NCBI RefSeq assembly: GCF_014199295.1
Contig: NZ_JACIJH010000002.1
Span: 391,001-455,000 of the forward strand
DNA: 64,000 nucleotides
Source: Sphingopyxis panaciterrulae
Lineage (GTDB): Bacteria; Pseudomonadota; Alphaproteobacteria; Sphingomonadales; Sphingomonadaceae
Direction: 5' to 3'
Position 1 is the stretch's first letter; every line of letters begins with the position of its first letter. Of the stretch, positions 1-9,238 are shown piece by piece. Made by a program: the position numbers and the translations under genes. The notes beneath the pieces are model-generated. The model had not been told where the DNA came from, searched no databases, and saw only the letters and a program-made list of their open reading frames with translations.

Positions 1-404
1 TCGAGGATGACATAGTCGCCCTTGCCGGCGATGGTCGAGATGATGCCGAGGTTCGCCTGATAGCCGGTCGAGAAGACCATGGCGTGATCCATGGCGTAGA
101 ATTCTTTCAGCGCCTCCTCGACCTCCTTGTGGCCCTGGTAGGTGCCGTTGAGGACGCGGCTGCCGGTGGTGCCGCTGCCGAACTTGTCGAGCGCCTCCTT
201 GCCCGCGGCGATCACGTCGTCGTCGAAGGTCATGCCCATATAATTATAGGTGCCGAGCAGGATGGTCTTGCGCCCGTTGCACATCGCGACGGTGGGCGAG
301 AGAACCTTTTCCATCACCAGATTGAACGGATCGGTGACGCCGGTGGCGAGCAGGTCCGCGCGCTGCTGGATCAGCGGGTCGAATTTGGAGAAGAGATCGG
401 TCAT
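1..404 (-). CDS. spt: serine palmitoyltransferase, 5' part only (cut by window edge)
   Basis: About 134 codons are visible, starting at the ATG whose complement is at 402-404 (MTDLFSKF). The rest lies left of the window. The protein is a PLP-dependent alpha-oxoamine synthase that condenses L-serine with an acyl thioester to make 3-ketosphinganine, the first step of sphingolipid synthesis. The reading frame contains the glycine-rich GSGTTGSR segment and a GYQANLG motif like those I recall for the soluble Sphingomonas enzyme. It lies 109 bases downstream of the acyl carrier protein gene on the same strand, with a palindromic repeat between them. The PLP lysine is outside the window. 7-keto-8-aminopelargonate synthase is the main alternative, but the N-terminus and the ACP neighbour favour SPT. 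Confidence 0.85.
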   Translation of the reverse strand, partial: MTDLFSKFDPLIQQRADLLATGVTDPFNLVMEKVLSPTVAMCNGRKTILLGTYNYMGMTFDDDVIAAGKEALDKFGSGTTGSRVLNGTYQGHKEVEEALKEFYAMDHAMVFSTGYQANLGIISTIAGKGDYVIL

Positions 405-420
405 ATCAAATATCCCATGC

Positions 421-502
421 CCGTTCGTGTCGAGCGAAGTCGAGACACCCGTCGGCACGGCGCTATGTCGAGGGCCATCTCGACTTCGCTCGATGCGAAC
501 GG
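421..502. repeat. palindromic intergenic repeat, family A
   Basis: Two arms of about 25 bases (421-446 and 478-502) are inverted copies with two mismatches, separated by about 31 bases. The arm core, CGTTCGTGTCGAGCGAAG, recurs in part at 6050-6068, 15533-15552 and 46275-46308. It lies between the ACP and spt genes, so it may form a hairpin in their shared transcript. Confidence 0.8.
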
Positions 503-513
503 TGAAGAGGGGG

Positions 514-750
514 TTACCCCTGCAGTTTTTCCACCGCGGCGACGAGTTGGCCGACATTCTCGATCTCGGCCTGCTGGTTCATGCTGATGATGATGTCGAA
601 CGTGTCCTCGACCTCGGCGACGAAATCCATCACCGTCAGGCTGTCCCATTCGAGATCGCCGGCAAAGGTGGTGGCGTCGGTCAGATCGGCGCCCTTCTTG
701 TTGAACGGTTCGATCAGGCCGTAAATCTGATCCTTGAGAGCGGTGCTCAT
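514..750 (-). CDS. acyl carrier protein, dedicated to sphingolipid synthesis
   Basis: A 78-residue ACP. Ser37 in the EWDSL motif is the expected 4'-phosphopantetheine attachment site, and the helix after it (LTVMDFVAEVEDTF) is typical of ACPs. The start at 750 (MSTALKDQ) is preceded by an AGGGA Shine-Dalgarno, and the longer upstream frame lacks ACP homology. It lies directly upstream of spt on the same strand, the arrangement known for the bacterial sphingolipid loci of Caulobacter and sphingomonads. There a specialised ACP is thought to carry the fatty acyl group used by SPT. The assignment to sphingolipid rather than fatty acid synthesis rests on this context. Confidence 0.85.
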   Translation of the reverse strand: MSTALKDQIYGLIEPFNKKGADLTDATTFAGDLEWDSLTVMDFVAEVEDTFDIIISMNQQAEIENVGQLVAAVEKLQG

Positions 751-897
751 GGGTGCGTCCCTAAAGATGGTGAACTGCGCGCGGCAATGCCGCGCCACCA
801 TCCGCTTGGCAAGCGAATGCGGCGGCAATCGGGCAGCATCTTGCCGATCCGGGCCGGACATGCCATCGCTGGCGGGTCGAGACAGGGGATCCGTCTA

Positions 898-1452
898 ATG
901 GACGACCGGCAAGAGGGCGCCGCGCACAGCTTTCCGCCCAATGCGGTGCATCTGGTGCGCACCAATCAGCAATTGACGATGCAATTGTCGCAGATGGCGG
1001 ATCAGAAGGCGTCGATTCTGATGGGAGCGACCTTTGTCGTCTTCACCCTCGCGATCGGACAGGCGCGCGCGGGCGCCGGCGCGTTCGCGCTGCCGCTGAC
1101 CATCCTGGCGACCTTTTCCTTTCTGTCGGCATTGCTGGCGGTTTCGGCGGTGCTGCCGCGTGTCGGCAAGGCGCCGGCGCAGGACGGGGATGGGAAGGAT
1201 CGCGGCAACATCCTCTTCTTCGGCCATTTCGCCGATATGGAGGAGGCGGCATTCATCGCGGCGGTGAAGGCGCGGCTGCGGACCGAAGAGGATATCTACG
1301 AGACCATATTGCGCGACACCTGGCAGAATGGCGTCGTCCTCGCGCGGCGCAAATATCGCTACCTCGCCTATGCCTATCGACTGTTCGTCGTCGGGCTGAC
1401 GCTGACCTTCCTGGCGTTCGCGGCCGAGATGGCGATGGCCTGGATGGGGTGA
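898..1452 (+). CDS. DUF5706 / Pycsar effector (PycTM)-like membrane protein
   Basis: A 184-residue protein with three predicted membrane helices (about 38-57, 62-86 and 161-183). The segment ADQKASILMG just before the first helix, and the long soluble middle part (90-155) before the last helix, fit the DUF5706/Pycsar-TM family. In Pycsar phage defence, cyclic-nucleotide-activated PycTM proteins damage the membrane after a cCMP or cUMP cyclase fires. No cyclase or other defence gene is visible here. The neighbours are the sphingolipid operon (divergent) and a MATE exporter. It may therefore be an orphan effector or have an unrelated envelope role. The ATG at 898 is the only start giving a plausible N-terminus. 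Confidence 0.6.
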   Translation: MDDRQEGAAHSFPPNAVHLVRTNQQLTMQLSQMADQKASILMGATFVVFTLAIGQARAGAGAFALPLTILATFSFLSALLAVSAVLPRVGKAPAQDGDGKDRGNILFFGHFADMEEAAFIAAVKARLRTEEDIYETILRDTWQNGVVLARRKYRYLAYAYRLFVVGLTLTFLAFAAEMAMAWMG

Positions 1453-1574
1453 GGCGGAACTAGGCGGGGCGACGCCGGGCGGCTGTTGCCATTTCGTCAC
1501 CCTCGCCCTGAATTTCCGTTAGCGGCGGCAATTGCGGTGGCGCGGCCGGATCGCTTCCCCTATCCGGGCCGGCC

Positions 1575-2972
1575 ATGTCGAGCCAGGCCGCTCCTCTGAC
1601 CGGTGCTCCCGCACCCACGTTGCGTGCCGAATTCGGCGCGACGATGGCGCTCGCCTGGCCGCTGGCGGCGGCGAATCTGCTGCAGATGATGGTGCATGCG
1701 ATCGACGTGATCTTCGTCGCGCGGCTCGGCGAGGCGTCGCTCGCCGCCGCATCGCTTGCCATTTCGATCTTCGGCCTGCTGCTGTGGACCAGCACCGGCC
1801 TCGTCGGCGCGGCAGCGCCGCTGATTGCGGCCGAACTCGGGCGGCGCAAGCACGCGGTGCGCGAGGTACGGCGCACGGTGCGCATGGCGCTGTGGCTCAG
1901 TCTGCTCGTCGCGATCGCTGCGATGGGCGTCTGTGCGGCGGGCGGAGCGATCATGCGCGCGACGGGGCAGGCGCCCGAACTGTCGGCGCATGCGTCCGGC
2001 TTCCTGCGCATCCTGATGTGGGCGATGTTTCCGATGATCGCGGCGAGCGTGCTGCGCATCTTCGTGTCGGCGCTCGGCCGACCCAAGATCGCGACCGCGA
2101 TCACCTTCCTCGCGCTCTTCGTCAACGCGCTCGGTAACTGGGCGCTGGTGTTCGGCCACCTCGGCCTGCCGGCGCTCGGCCTGCACGGGTCGGCGCTGTC
2201 GAGCATCATCACCAGCAGCGTGATGCTGCTCGCCTATATCGTCGTCATCCAGTCCGACCGGCGGTTGCGGCGCTATCATCTCTTCGGCAACTGGTGGCGC
2301 CCCGAATGGCCCCGGTTTCGAGAGATCGTGCGGATCGGCACCCCGATCGGCCTCATCATCCTGGCCGAGGCGGGGCTATTCACCGGCGCCGCCTTCCTGA
2401 TGGGGCGGATCGGCGAAGAACAGCTCGCCGGGCACACGTTGGCGCTGCAGATCGCGGCGCTTGCCTTTCAGGTGCCGTTCGGCGTCGCGCAGGCGGCGAC
2501 GATCCGCGTCGGCCTCTCCTATGGCGCGCGCGACCACCACGGCATCGCGCTCGCGGGGCAGGCATCGCTGATCCTCGGCATCGGCTTCATGGTGGTGACC
2601 GCGGCGATCATGTGGCTCTTTCCGCGGCTGGTGCTGTCGATCTATGTCGACGTCGATGCGGCGCGCAACGCGGCGCTCGTCGGCTATGCGATGCAGTTCC
2701 TCGTCGTCGCCGCCGCCTTCCAGCTTTTCGACGGGGCGCAGACGGTCGCGGCGGGCGTGCTGCGCGGCCTTCAGGACACGCGCGTCCCGATGGTCATCGC
2801 GGTGTGCGGTTACTGGCTCGCAGGATACGGCGCCGCGATCTACCTCGGCTTCTGGACTCCGCTCGCCGGGGTCGGCATCTGGATCGGCCTCGCGGTCGGG
2901 CTCGTCGTGGTCGCCGGGCTGCTGCTCATGCGCTGGCGGATGCGGGCGCGGCTGGGGCTTCTCCCGGCCTGA
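1575..2972 (+). CDS. MATE family efflux transporter
   Basis: A 465-residue integral membrane protein with about twelve hydrophobic segments in two similar halves, the usual size of MATE (multi-antimicrobial extrusion) exporters of the NorM/DinF type. The N-terminal helix region (residues 18-60, ending in a VARLGEASLAAAS segment) and the repeat of this pattern around residue 250 (GRIGEEQLAGHTLALQIA) are typical of the two half-domains. These pumps use a Na+ or H+ gradient to export cationic drugs or metabolites. It stands alone, 122 bases after the DUF5706 gene, so its substrate cannot be inferred. Confidence 0.9.
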   Translation: MSSQAAPLTGAPAPTLRAEFGATMALAWPLAAANLLQMMVHAIDVIFVARLGEASLAAASLAISIFGLLLWTSTGLVGAAAPLIAAELGRRKHAVREVRRTVRMALWLSLLVAIAAMGVCAAGGAIMRATGQAPELSAHASGFLRILMWAMFPMIAASVLRIFVSALGRPKIATAITFLALFVNALGNWALVFGHLGLPALGLHGSALSSIITSSVMLLAYIVVIQSDRRLRRYHLFGNWWRPEWPRFREIVRIGTPIGLIILAEAGLFTGAAFLMGRIGEEQLAGHTLALQIAALAFQVPFGVAQAATIRVGLSYGARDHHGIALAGQASLILGIGFMVVTAAIMWLFPRLVLSIYVDVDAARNAALVGYAMQFLVVAAAFQLFDGAQTVAAGVLRGLQDTRVPMVIAVCGYWLAGYGAAIYLGFWTPLAGVGIWIGLAVGLVVVAGLLLMRWRMRARLGLLPA

Positions 2973-3043
2973 CGAAAAAAAGGCGGAAAGAATCTTCGTC
3001 CGCCGCTTGACGCTCCGCGACCATCGACCCATATGCCCGCCTG

Positions 3044-3070
3044 TTAGCACTCTCCCATGGCGAGTGCTAA
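3044..3070 (+). promoter_or_regulatory. CIRCE element (HrcA operator) upstream of groES
   Basis: A perfect inverted repeat, TTAGCACTC (3044-3052), nine-base spacer, GAGTGCTAA (3062-3070), ends 32 bases before the groES start. This matches the CIRCE consensus bound by the heat-shock repressor HrcA. hrcA itself is not in the window. Confidence 0.97.
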
Positions 3071-3102
3071 ACTGACATCCATTGCATATCCGGAGGACAT
3101 CC

Positions 3103-3390
3103 ATGCAATTTCGTCCGTTGCACGACCGCGTGCTGGTTCGCCGCATCGAAGCCGAGGAAAAGACGGCTGGCGGCATCATCATCCCCGACACCGCCAAGGA
3201 AAAGCCGCAGGAAGGCGAAGTCGTCGCCGTCGGCACCGGCATCAAGGCCGAAGACGGCAAGGTTACGCCGCTCGACGTCAAGGCGGGCGACCGCATCCTG
3301 TTCGGCAAATGGTCGGGCACCGAAGTCAAGGTCGACGGCGAAGAGCTGTTGATCATGAAGGAATCGGACATTCTCGGCGTCATCGCCTGA
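3103..3390 (+). CDS. groES: co-chaperonin GroES
   Basis: A 95-residue GroES, the 10-kDa lid of the GroEL chaperonin. The N-terminus [14 protein letters not shown], the mobile-loop region around residues 16-30 ([12 protein letters not shown]) and the C-terminal ILGVIA are classic. The start at 3103 is set by a GGAGGA Shine-Dalgarno at 3092-3097. A CIRCE element lies just upstream, so the pair is likely HrcA-repressed and heat-inducible. groEL follows after 79 bases as the second gene of the operon. Confidence 0.98.
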   Translation: MQFRPLHDRVLVRRIEAEEKTAGGIIIPDTAKEKPQEGEVVAVGTGIKAEDGKVTPLDVKAGDRILFGKWSGTEVKVDGEELLIMKESDILGVIA

Positions 3391-3469
3391 GCCGGTCCCG
3401 CCGATCCGGCGGAACCCCGATTTCAGTGTGAAGTTACGCAGTTTTCTGCGGAATCGAAAGGAAGCATAA

Positions 3470-5113
<1,644 letters not shown>

Positions 5114-5167
5114 GTCCGCGCTGCCACGCCATCCGGCTTCGACCCGAAAGGGCGCGCCGAAAGATCG

Positions 5168-5198
5168 GGGGCCGGGACGCCATGTCCCGGCCCCTTTT
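5168..5198 (+). terminator. intrinsic terminator after groEL
   Basis: A perfect 11-base-pair GC-rich stem (5168-5178 with 5184-5194), five-base loop, followed by TTTT at 5195-5198. It lies 55 bases after the groEL stop and before the next gene. Confidence 0.9.
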
Positions 5199-5236
5199 CA
5201 TTTGCCAGCGGGTCCGTGCTGGCATAGCCAGCGGGC

Positions 5237-6016
5237 ATGAGCCTGCTTCTGGCCCTTCTCGCCGTCTTCGCTGCGCCGGCCCCTGCGGCGCCGGCTCCCG
5301 CCGATCAGCCGGCCGCCGTTGTCCGCTGCAGCTACAGCATCGTCCACACCTGGCCCCACGACCCGCACAGCTTCACTCAGGGGCTCTTCTGGTACGACGG
5401 TCATCTCTACGAAGGCACCGGCCAGTATCGGCGTTCGCGCATCGCGCGCCTCGACCTCGAAACGGGCAAGGCGCTGGCCGAGACGCCGCTGCCGCCCGAC
5501 CAGTTCGGTGAAGGCATCGCGCGCTGGGGCGACCAGATCGTCGGCGTCACCTGGAAGGGCGGCGTCGGCCATCGCTGGCGCCTCAAGGACCTGCAGCCGC
5601 TCGGCACCTTCACCTATGAAGGCGAGGGCTGGGGGCTCGCGTCGCACGGCGACCGCCTCGTCCTCAGCGACGGCACCGCCAACCTGCGCTTCTTCGATCC
5701 CGCGACGATGACCGAAACCGGGCGCGTGCCCGTCACGCTGGCCGGCCGGCCGCTGCGGATGCTCAACGAGCTTGAGGAGATCGACGGCGAGCTTTGGGCC
5801 AATGTCTGGATGACCGACGCGATCGTCCGCATCGACCCCGAAACCGGGGTCGTCGGCTCAATCATCGATCTGCGCGGATTGCGGCAGGATGCGGGCGCCG
5901 CGGGCTATGACAGCGTGCTCAACGGCATCGCCTGGGACGCGAAGGGAAAGCGCCTGTTCGTCACCGGCAAATATTGGCCGAAGCTTTACGAGATAAAGCC
6001 TGCCGACTGCCGCTAG
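5237..6016 (+). CDS. glutaminyl-peptide cyclotransferase (bacterial/plant beta-propeller type)
   Basis: A 259-residue secreted protein: residues 1-22 (MSLLLALLAVFAAPAPAA) are a signal peptide. The body matches the glutamine cyclotransferase family (PF05096), a five-bladed beta-propeller that cyclises N-terminal glutamine to pyroglutamate. Typical segments are HDPHSFTQGLFW at about 39-50 and the C-terminal LNGIAWDAKGKRLFVTGKYW. The location should be periplasmic. It stands alone after the groEL terminator and converges with the DJ-1 gene. Confidence 0.9.
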   Translation: MSLLLALLAVFAAPAPAAPAPADQPAAVVRCSYSIVHTWPHDPHSFTQGLFWYDGHLYEGTGQYRRSRIARLDLETGKALAETPLPPDQFGEGIARWGDQIVGVTWKGGVGHRWRLKDLQPLGTFTYEGEGWGLASHGDRLVLSDGTANLRFFDPATMTETGRVPVTLAGRPLRMLNELEEIDGELWANVWMTDAIVRIDPETGVVGSIIDLRGLRQDAGAAGYDSVLNGIAWDAKGKRLFVTGKYWPKLYEIKPADCR

Positions 6017-6021
6017 GCGCC

Positions 6022-6068
6022 GAGCATTGGATCGGCGTCACTTCTCTTTTCGCTCGACACGAACGGGA
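6022..6068. repeat. intergenic repeat copy, family A (half-palindrome plus leader)
   Basis: The stretch ATCGGCGTCACTTCTCTTTT followed by CGCTCGACACGAACGGGA closely matches 15514-15555. It lies between two convergent genes, just before a 7-base-pair hairpin (6078-6094) that could serve as a weak terminator. Confidence 0.7.
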
Positions 6069-6093
6069 CGGTGGGTCGGGTCAAACATTGACC

Positions 6094-6771
6094 CTAGCCG
6101 CCGAGCGCCGCCGCCATTCGCGCCGTCGCCGCATCATAGACGCGGGCCTTCAGACCCTCCGTGACCGCCGCCGGCGCATGGTCCGGATGGCCGCCGGCGA
6201 AGGGCGGGGCGGGATCATATTCGATGGCGAGCTGGATCGCCTGCGCGACCGCGTCGCCGCGCAGCCGGGCGATCAGCGTCAGCGCGAAATCGAGGCCGGA
6301 CGTGACCCCGCCGCTGGTGACGATATTGCCGTCCTCGACGACGCGGCCGGGCGCCGGCTCGGCGCCGACCAGCGGCAGCAGATGGGTGTAGGCCCAGTGC
6401 GTCGTCGCGCGCCGCCCCGCGAGCAGGCCGGCGCGGCCGAGCAAAAAGGCGCCGGTGCACACGCTCGTCACCCACTGGGCGCCGGCGGCCTGCCGCGCGA
6501 CGAAATCGACGGCCTCGGCGTCGCCGAGCGCGTCGGCCACGCCGTGCCCGCCCGGCACGCACAGGATATCGGCCTGGGGGCAGGCGGCGAAATCATGCGT
6601 CGGCACGATTGCGAAGCCGCTGTCGGTGACGATCGCCTCGCGCGTTGCGGCGGCACCGGCAAGCCGCGCGCCGGGCATGCGCGACAGCGCCTGCGCGGGC
6701 GCGGTGAAATCGAGCTGGGTGATGCCGGGGAACAGCAGGAAAACGATTCGAGTCGGCGCGGTGTCGGTCAT
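6094..6771 (-). CDS. DJ-1/PfpI family protein, isonitrile hydratase-like
   Basis: A 225-residue protein of the DJ-1/PfpI superfamily. The nucleophile-elbow cysteine is in the SVCTGAFLLG segment, and the following THWAYTHLLP region is typical of isonitrile hydratase-like (InhA) members and of the N-terminal domain of GlxA-type AraC regulators. No HTH domain follows. The ATG at 6771 has an AAGGA Shine-Dalgarno at suitable distance; the ATG two codons upstream (6777) is too close to it. Isonitrile hydratase hydrates R-NC to N-formyl compounds, but the substrate here is not established. It is a single-gene unit. Confidence 0.8.
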   Translation of the reverse strand: MTDTAPTRIVFLLFPGITQLDFTAPAQALSRMPGARLAGAAATREAIVTDSGFAIVPTHDFAACPQADILCVPGGHGVADALGDAEAVDFVARQAAGAQWVTSVCTGAFLLGRAGLLAGRRATTHWAYTHLLPLVGAEPAPGRVVEDGNIVTSGGVTSGLDFALTLIARLRGDAVAQAIQLAIEYDPAPPFAGGHPDHAPAAVTEGLKARVYDAATARMAAALGG

Positions 6772-6919
6772 CGACATGGTCCTTGCGATGGCGGTGGATC
6801 ACCCAGGCGCGCGGCTCGCATGGCGGATCGCCAATCCCACTTCCCGATAGGACTCCATCTTGCAGCGCCAGTTGCGGGACGTGTGCAGCCTATCGCAGCG
6901 TCGGCGGCGCGGAAAGAGG

Positions 6920-7111
6920 TTACGGCGCTTTCGGCGGTTCCTGAGCGTTCGCTGGCGGGTCGCTGTCGCGACTTTCCAGCATCGCCGCCGCGTCGTCGAG
7001 CGCCTTCGCCTCGCTGACCGTCACGCCGCCCGGTCCGGGTTCATTGTCGGTGCGGCTGCATCCCGTCAGGGCGATGGCGGCGAGGAGCATGAGGCAGGCA
7101 GGACGGGTCAT
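6920..7111 (-). CDS. small lipoprotein, function unknown
   Basis: A 63-residue protein with a lipoprotein signal peptide: hydrophobic residues 4-16 and a lipobox ending at Cys18 (LTGC). The mature part is short, acidic and proline-ending, with no recognisable domain. An AGGAGAG Shine-Dalgarno precedes the start. It is followed on the same strand, further from its start, only by the DJ-1 gene. It may be a genus-level conserved orphan. Confidence 0.6.
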   Translation of the reverse strand: MTRPACLMLLAAIALTGCSRTDNEPGPGGVTVSEAKALDDAAAMLESRDSDPPANAQEPPKAP

Positions 7112-7129
7112 CGCTCTCTCCTACACAGG

Positions 7130-7165
7130 AAAAAGGGGGCCGCTCATGCCGAGCGAACCCCCTTT
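7130..7165 (-). terminator. intrinsic terminator after the 98-residue lipoprotein gene
   Basis: Read on the minus strand, a GGGGG..CGCTC arm pairs with GAGCG..CCCCC around a five-base loop and runs into TTTTT (plus-strand A's at 7130-7134). One position is bulged. It lies 36 bases beyond the stop at 7201. Confidence 0.75.
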
Positions 7166-7200
7166 CGTCCCGAGCTGCACGCCGCGGCGTGCAAGCCCGA

Positions 7201-7497
7201 TCACTGCTTGTCGTTGGCTTCGGCCTTCGCCGTTTCCTCTGCGACCTTGTCGCCGGCGGTCGCGGCGGCGTCGCCCGCAGCGTTGACCGCGCCTTCGACG
7301 GCATTGCCGGCGTCCTTGGCGGCATCGGCGGTTGCGTCGGCGGCGTCGGCGGCGCCTTCGGCCATCGCGTCGCCGGTGGCCGCGACATCATCAGCAACCG
7401 CCGCGCCGGCTTCCGACGTTTCCTGCTGCGCCTTGTCGGAGCAGGCAGCGAGGCTGAAGGCCGCGGCGGCCATCGAGGCGATGATCAATTTGCGCAT
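7201..7497 (-). CDS. Ala-rich small lipoprotein (paralogue 1)
   Basis: A 98-residue protein: signal peptide MRKLIIASMAAAAFSLAAC with a lipobox Cys at residue 19, then a low-complexity helix-prone region rich in Ala, Asp, Glu and Gly (repeats such as AADATADAAKDAGNA). No known domain. The start is chosen at 7497 because of an AAAGGAA Shine-Dalgarno and the signal peptide. It resembles the next gene upstream (7689-8009), so the two probably arose by tandem duplication. Its own terminator follows. Confidence 0.75.
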   Translation of the reverse strand: MRKLIIASMAAAAFSLAACSDKAQQETSEAGAAVADDVAATGDAMAEGAADAADATADAAKDAGNAVEGAVNAAGDAAATAGDKVAEETAKAEANDKQ

Positions 7498-7620
7498 GGT
7501 AATTCCTTTCGAATGCCAGGGTGGCCGGGCTCCGGCCCCTGGGCGCAAGGATTAACCGCCGATGAAGGGCTTGGCAACCGCGCAAGCCGCGCCACCCTGG
7601 CCGCGCCCGGTTCCGCAACG

Positions 7621-7652
7621 AAAAGGGCCGCCGGCACGAAGCGCGGCGACCC
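7621..7652 (-). terminator. intrinsic terminator after the 106-residue lipoprotein gene
   Basis: On the minus strand GGGTCGCCG (7652-7644) pairs with CGGCGGCCC (7633-7625), allowing one G-U pair, and is followed by TTTT (7624-7621). Confidence 0.8.
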
Positions 7653-7688
7653 TCTTTTCCTGCGGCCCGAAAGCCGGAAAGAAGCAGC

Positions 7689-8009
7689 TTACTGCTTGGC
7701 TTCTTCCATCGCGCCCTTGGCGGCGTCGGTCGCTTCCTTGGCGGCGTCGGCAGCTTCGGCGGCCTTGTCGGTCGCGGTCGCGGCGTCGCCCGCAGCAGCG
7801 GCGTCGGCCGCGTCGCCGGCAGCGGCGGTCGCATCGGCAGCGGCGTCGGCAGCGCCCGACGCGGCGTCCATCGCGCCGTCGGCAGCGCCTTCGACGGTCG
7901 CCGCGGTGTCTTCGGTGGTCGCGGCCGTGTCGTCGGCAGCCTTTTCACCGCAAGCGGCGAGGCCGAGCGAAGCGGCAAGGACGAGCGACAGAGTGATCGA
8001 CTTCTTCAT
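7689..8009 (-). CDS. Ala-rich small lipoprotein (paralogue 2)
   Basis: A 106-residue protein. Residues 1-20 (MKKSITLSLVLAASLGLAAC) form a lipoprotein signal with lipobox LAAC. The mature part is almost only Ala, Asp, Glu, Gly, Thr and Lys in approximate repeats of AADAA/ATAAAGDAA, predicted as one long helix. It is related to the 98-residue protein at 7201-7497. The start at 8009 has a GAGGGG Shine-Dalgarno. Such proteins resemble Lpp-like or stress-related envelope lipoproteins in composition only; the function is unknown. Confidence 0.75.
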   Translation of the reverse strand: MKKSITLSLVLAASLGLAACGEKAADDTAATTEDTAATVEGAADGAMDAASGAADAAADATAAAGDAADAAAAGDAATATDKAAEAADAAKEATDAAKGAMEEAKQ

Positions 8010-8215
8010 GTGGGAATACCCCTCTTGATGGAACTGATCGACCGGCATGCGGATGCGAAGCATTCGACCCGGCAATTTGCCAATCGCGCTTAGAGCTACA
8101 GACTCGCCAAATCGCGTGCAACGCCCTTTTTTTGCGATCCTGTCCCAATTCGTCCCGTTCGGCGCACTTCGTTGCGGCGAGCGGCGGGAAAAAGGAGGGC
8201 GACGACCCGTTGACC

Positions 8216-8239
8216 GGATATAAAGAAAGCTTTATATCC
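8216..8239 (+). promoter_or_regulatory. perfect palindromic operator before the ArsR-methyltransferase gene
   Basis: GGATATAAAG (8216-8225), four-base spacer, CTTTATATCC (8230-8239): a perfect 10+10 inverted repeat ending six bases before the start codon at 8246. Position and form suit autoregulation by the ArsR-family protein encoded next. AT-rich palindromes of this kind are known for SahR-type regulators of methionine genes; that link is inferred. Confidence 0.8.
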
Positions 8240-8245
8240 TATGTC

Positions 8246-9238
8246 ATGACCGAGCTGCTCGATATTTTTCGTGCGCTAGCCGATCCGACCCGGCTGCGAA
8301 TCGTCGCGCTTCTGCGCGAGATGGAGCTGGCGATCGGCGAACTGGCGGTCGTGCTCGACCAGAGCCAGCCGCGCGTGTCGCGCCATGTCCGCATATTGGT
8401 CGAGGCCGGAATCGTCGAACGGCGGCGCGAGGGAAGCTGGGTATTCCTGCGTATCATCCGGGGCGGCGCGGTAGGCGATATCCTCGCGCACGCCGACGAC
8501 TGGCCCTTTTCGGCGCGCGAGGCGCTGGTGGTCGCGCACGACGCGCGCCGGCTCGCGGCGATCCGCACCGAGCGCGTCGCCGCCGCCGAGCGCTATTTCG
8601 CCGAACATGCCGCCGAATGGGACGCGATCCGCTCGCGCCACGTCGCCGAGAGCGAGGTCGAGGCGGCGATGCTGGCGATGCTGCACAACCGCCGGCTCGG
8701 CCATCTGCTCGACATCGGCACGGGCACGGGCCGGATGGCGGAGATTTTCGCGCCGACCGCGCGCCATGTCACCGCGCTCGACCGCAGCCCCGACATGCTG
8801 CGCATCGCGCGCGCCAAGCTGACTGACCAGCCGGTGCCGGTCGACCTCATCCAGGGCGATTTCCTGAACCTGCCGATGGCCGATGCGACGATCGACAGCA
8901 TCGTCATCCACCAGGCGCTGCATTTCGCGCATGAACCCGATCGGGTGATCGCGGAGGCGGGGCGGGTGCTGCGCGGCGGCGGGCATCTGCTCGTCGTCGA
9001 TTTCGCGCCGCACGAGGACGAGGAACTGCGCACGCTCGCGGCGCACGCGCGCCTCGGCTTTTCGGACGCGCAGATCCGCGGCTGGTTCGCCTCGGCGGGC
9101 CTGCTGCTCGAAACCACCCAAACGCTCGAAGGCGGGGAGCTGGCCGTGAAGCTCTGGCTCGGCCGCCGGCGCAGCGATGAAGATCAACCGCCGGTCGTCC
9201 GCGATGGCGACGGCTCGCATAAAAGGCTCGCGGCATGA
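8246..9238 (+). CDS. ArsR-family regulator fused to a SAM-dependent methyltransferase (SahR-like)
   Basis: A 330-residue two-domain protein. Residues 1-90 are an ArsR winged helix (LADPTRLRIVALL; recognition region SQPRVSRHVRIL). No metal-binding Cys cluster is seen. Residues about 150-300 are a class I methyltransferase fold with SAM motif LDIGTGTGR (154-162). It overlaps metF by four bases (ATGA), so it heads the methionine operon. A likely role is to sense SAM or S-adenosylhomocysteine and repress the operon through the palindrome at 8216-8239, as described for SahR regulators. Whether the domain still methylates anything is unknown. Confidence 0.8.
   Translation: MTELLDIFRALADPTRLRIVALLREMELAIGELAVVLDQSQPRVSRHVRILVEAGIVERRREGSWVFLRIIRGGAVGDILAHADDWPFSAREALVVAHDARRLAAIRTERVAAAERYFAEHAAEWDAIRSRHVAESEVEAAMLAMLHNRRLGHLLDIGTGTGRMAEIFAPTARHVTALDRSPDMLRIARAKLTDQPVPVDLIQGDFLNLPMADATIDSIVIHQALHFAHEPDRVIAEAGRVLRGGGHLLVVDFAPHEDEELRTLAAHARLGFSDAQIRGWFASAGLLLETTQTLEGGELAVKLWLGRRRSDEDQPPVVRDGDGSHKRLAA

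Noticed and set aside
898..1452. A complete Pycsar defence operon
   Set aside because: Only an effector-like gene is present; no cyclase or other defence gene is visible within the window.
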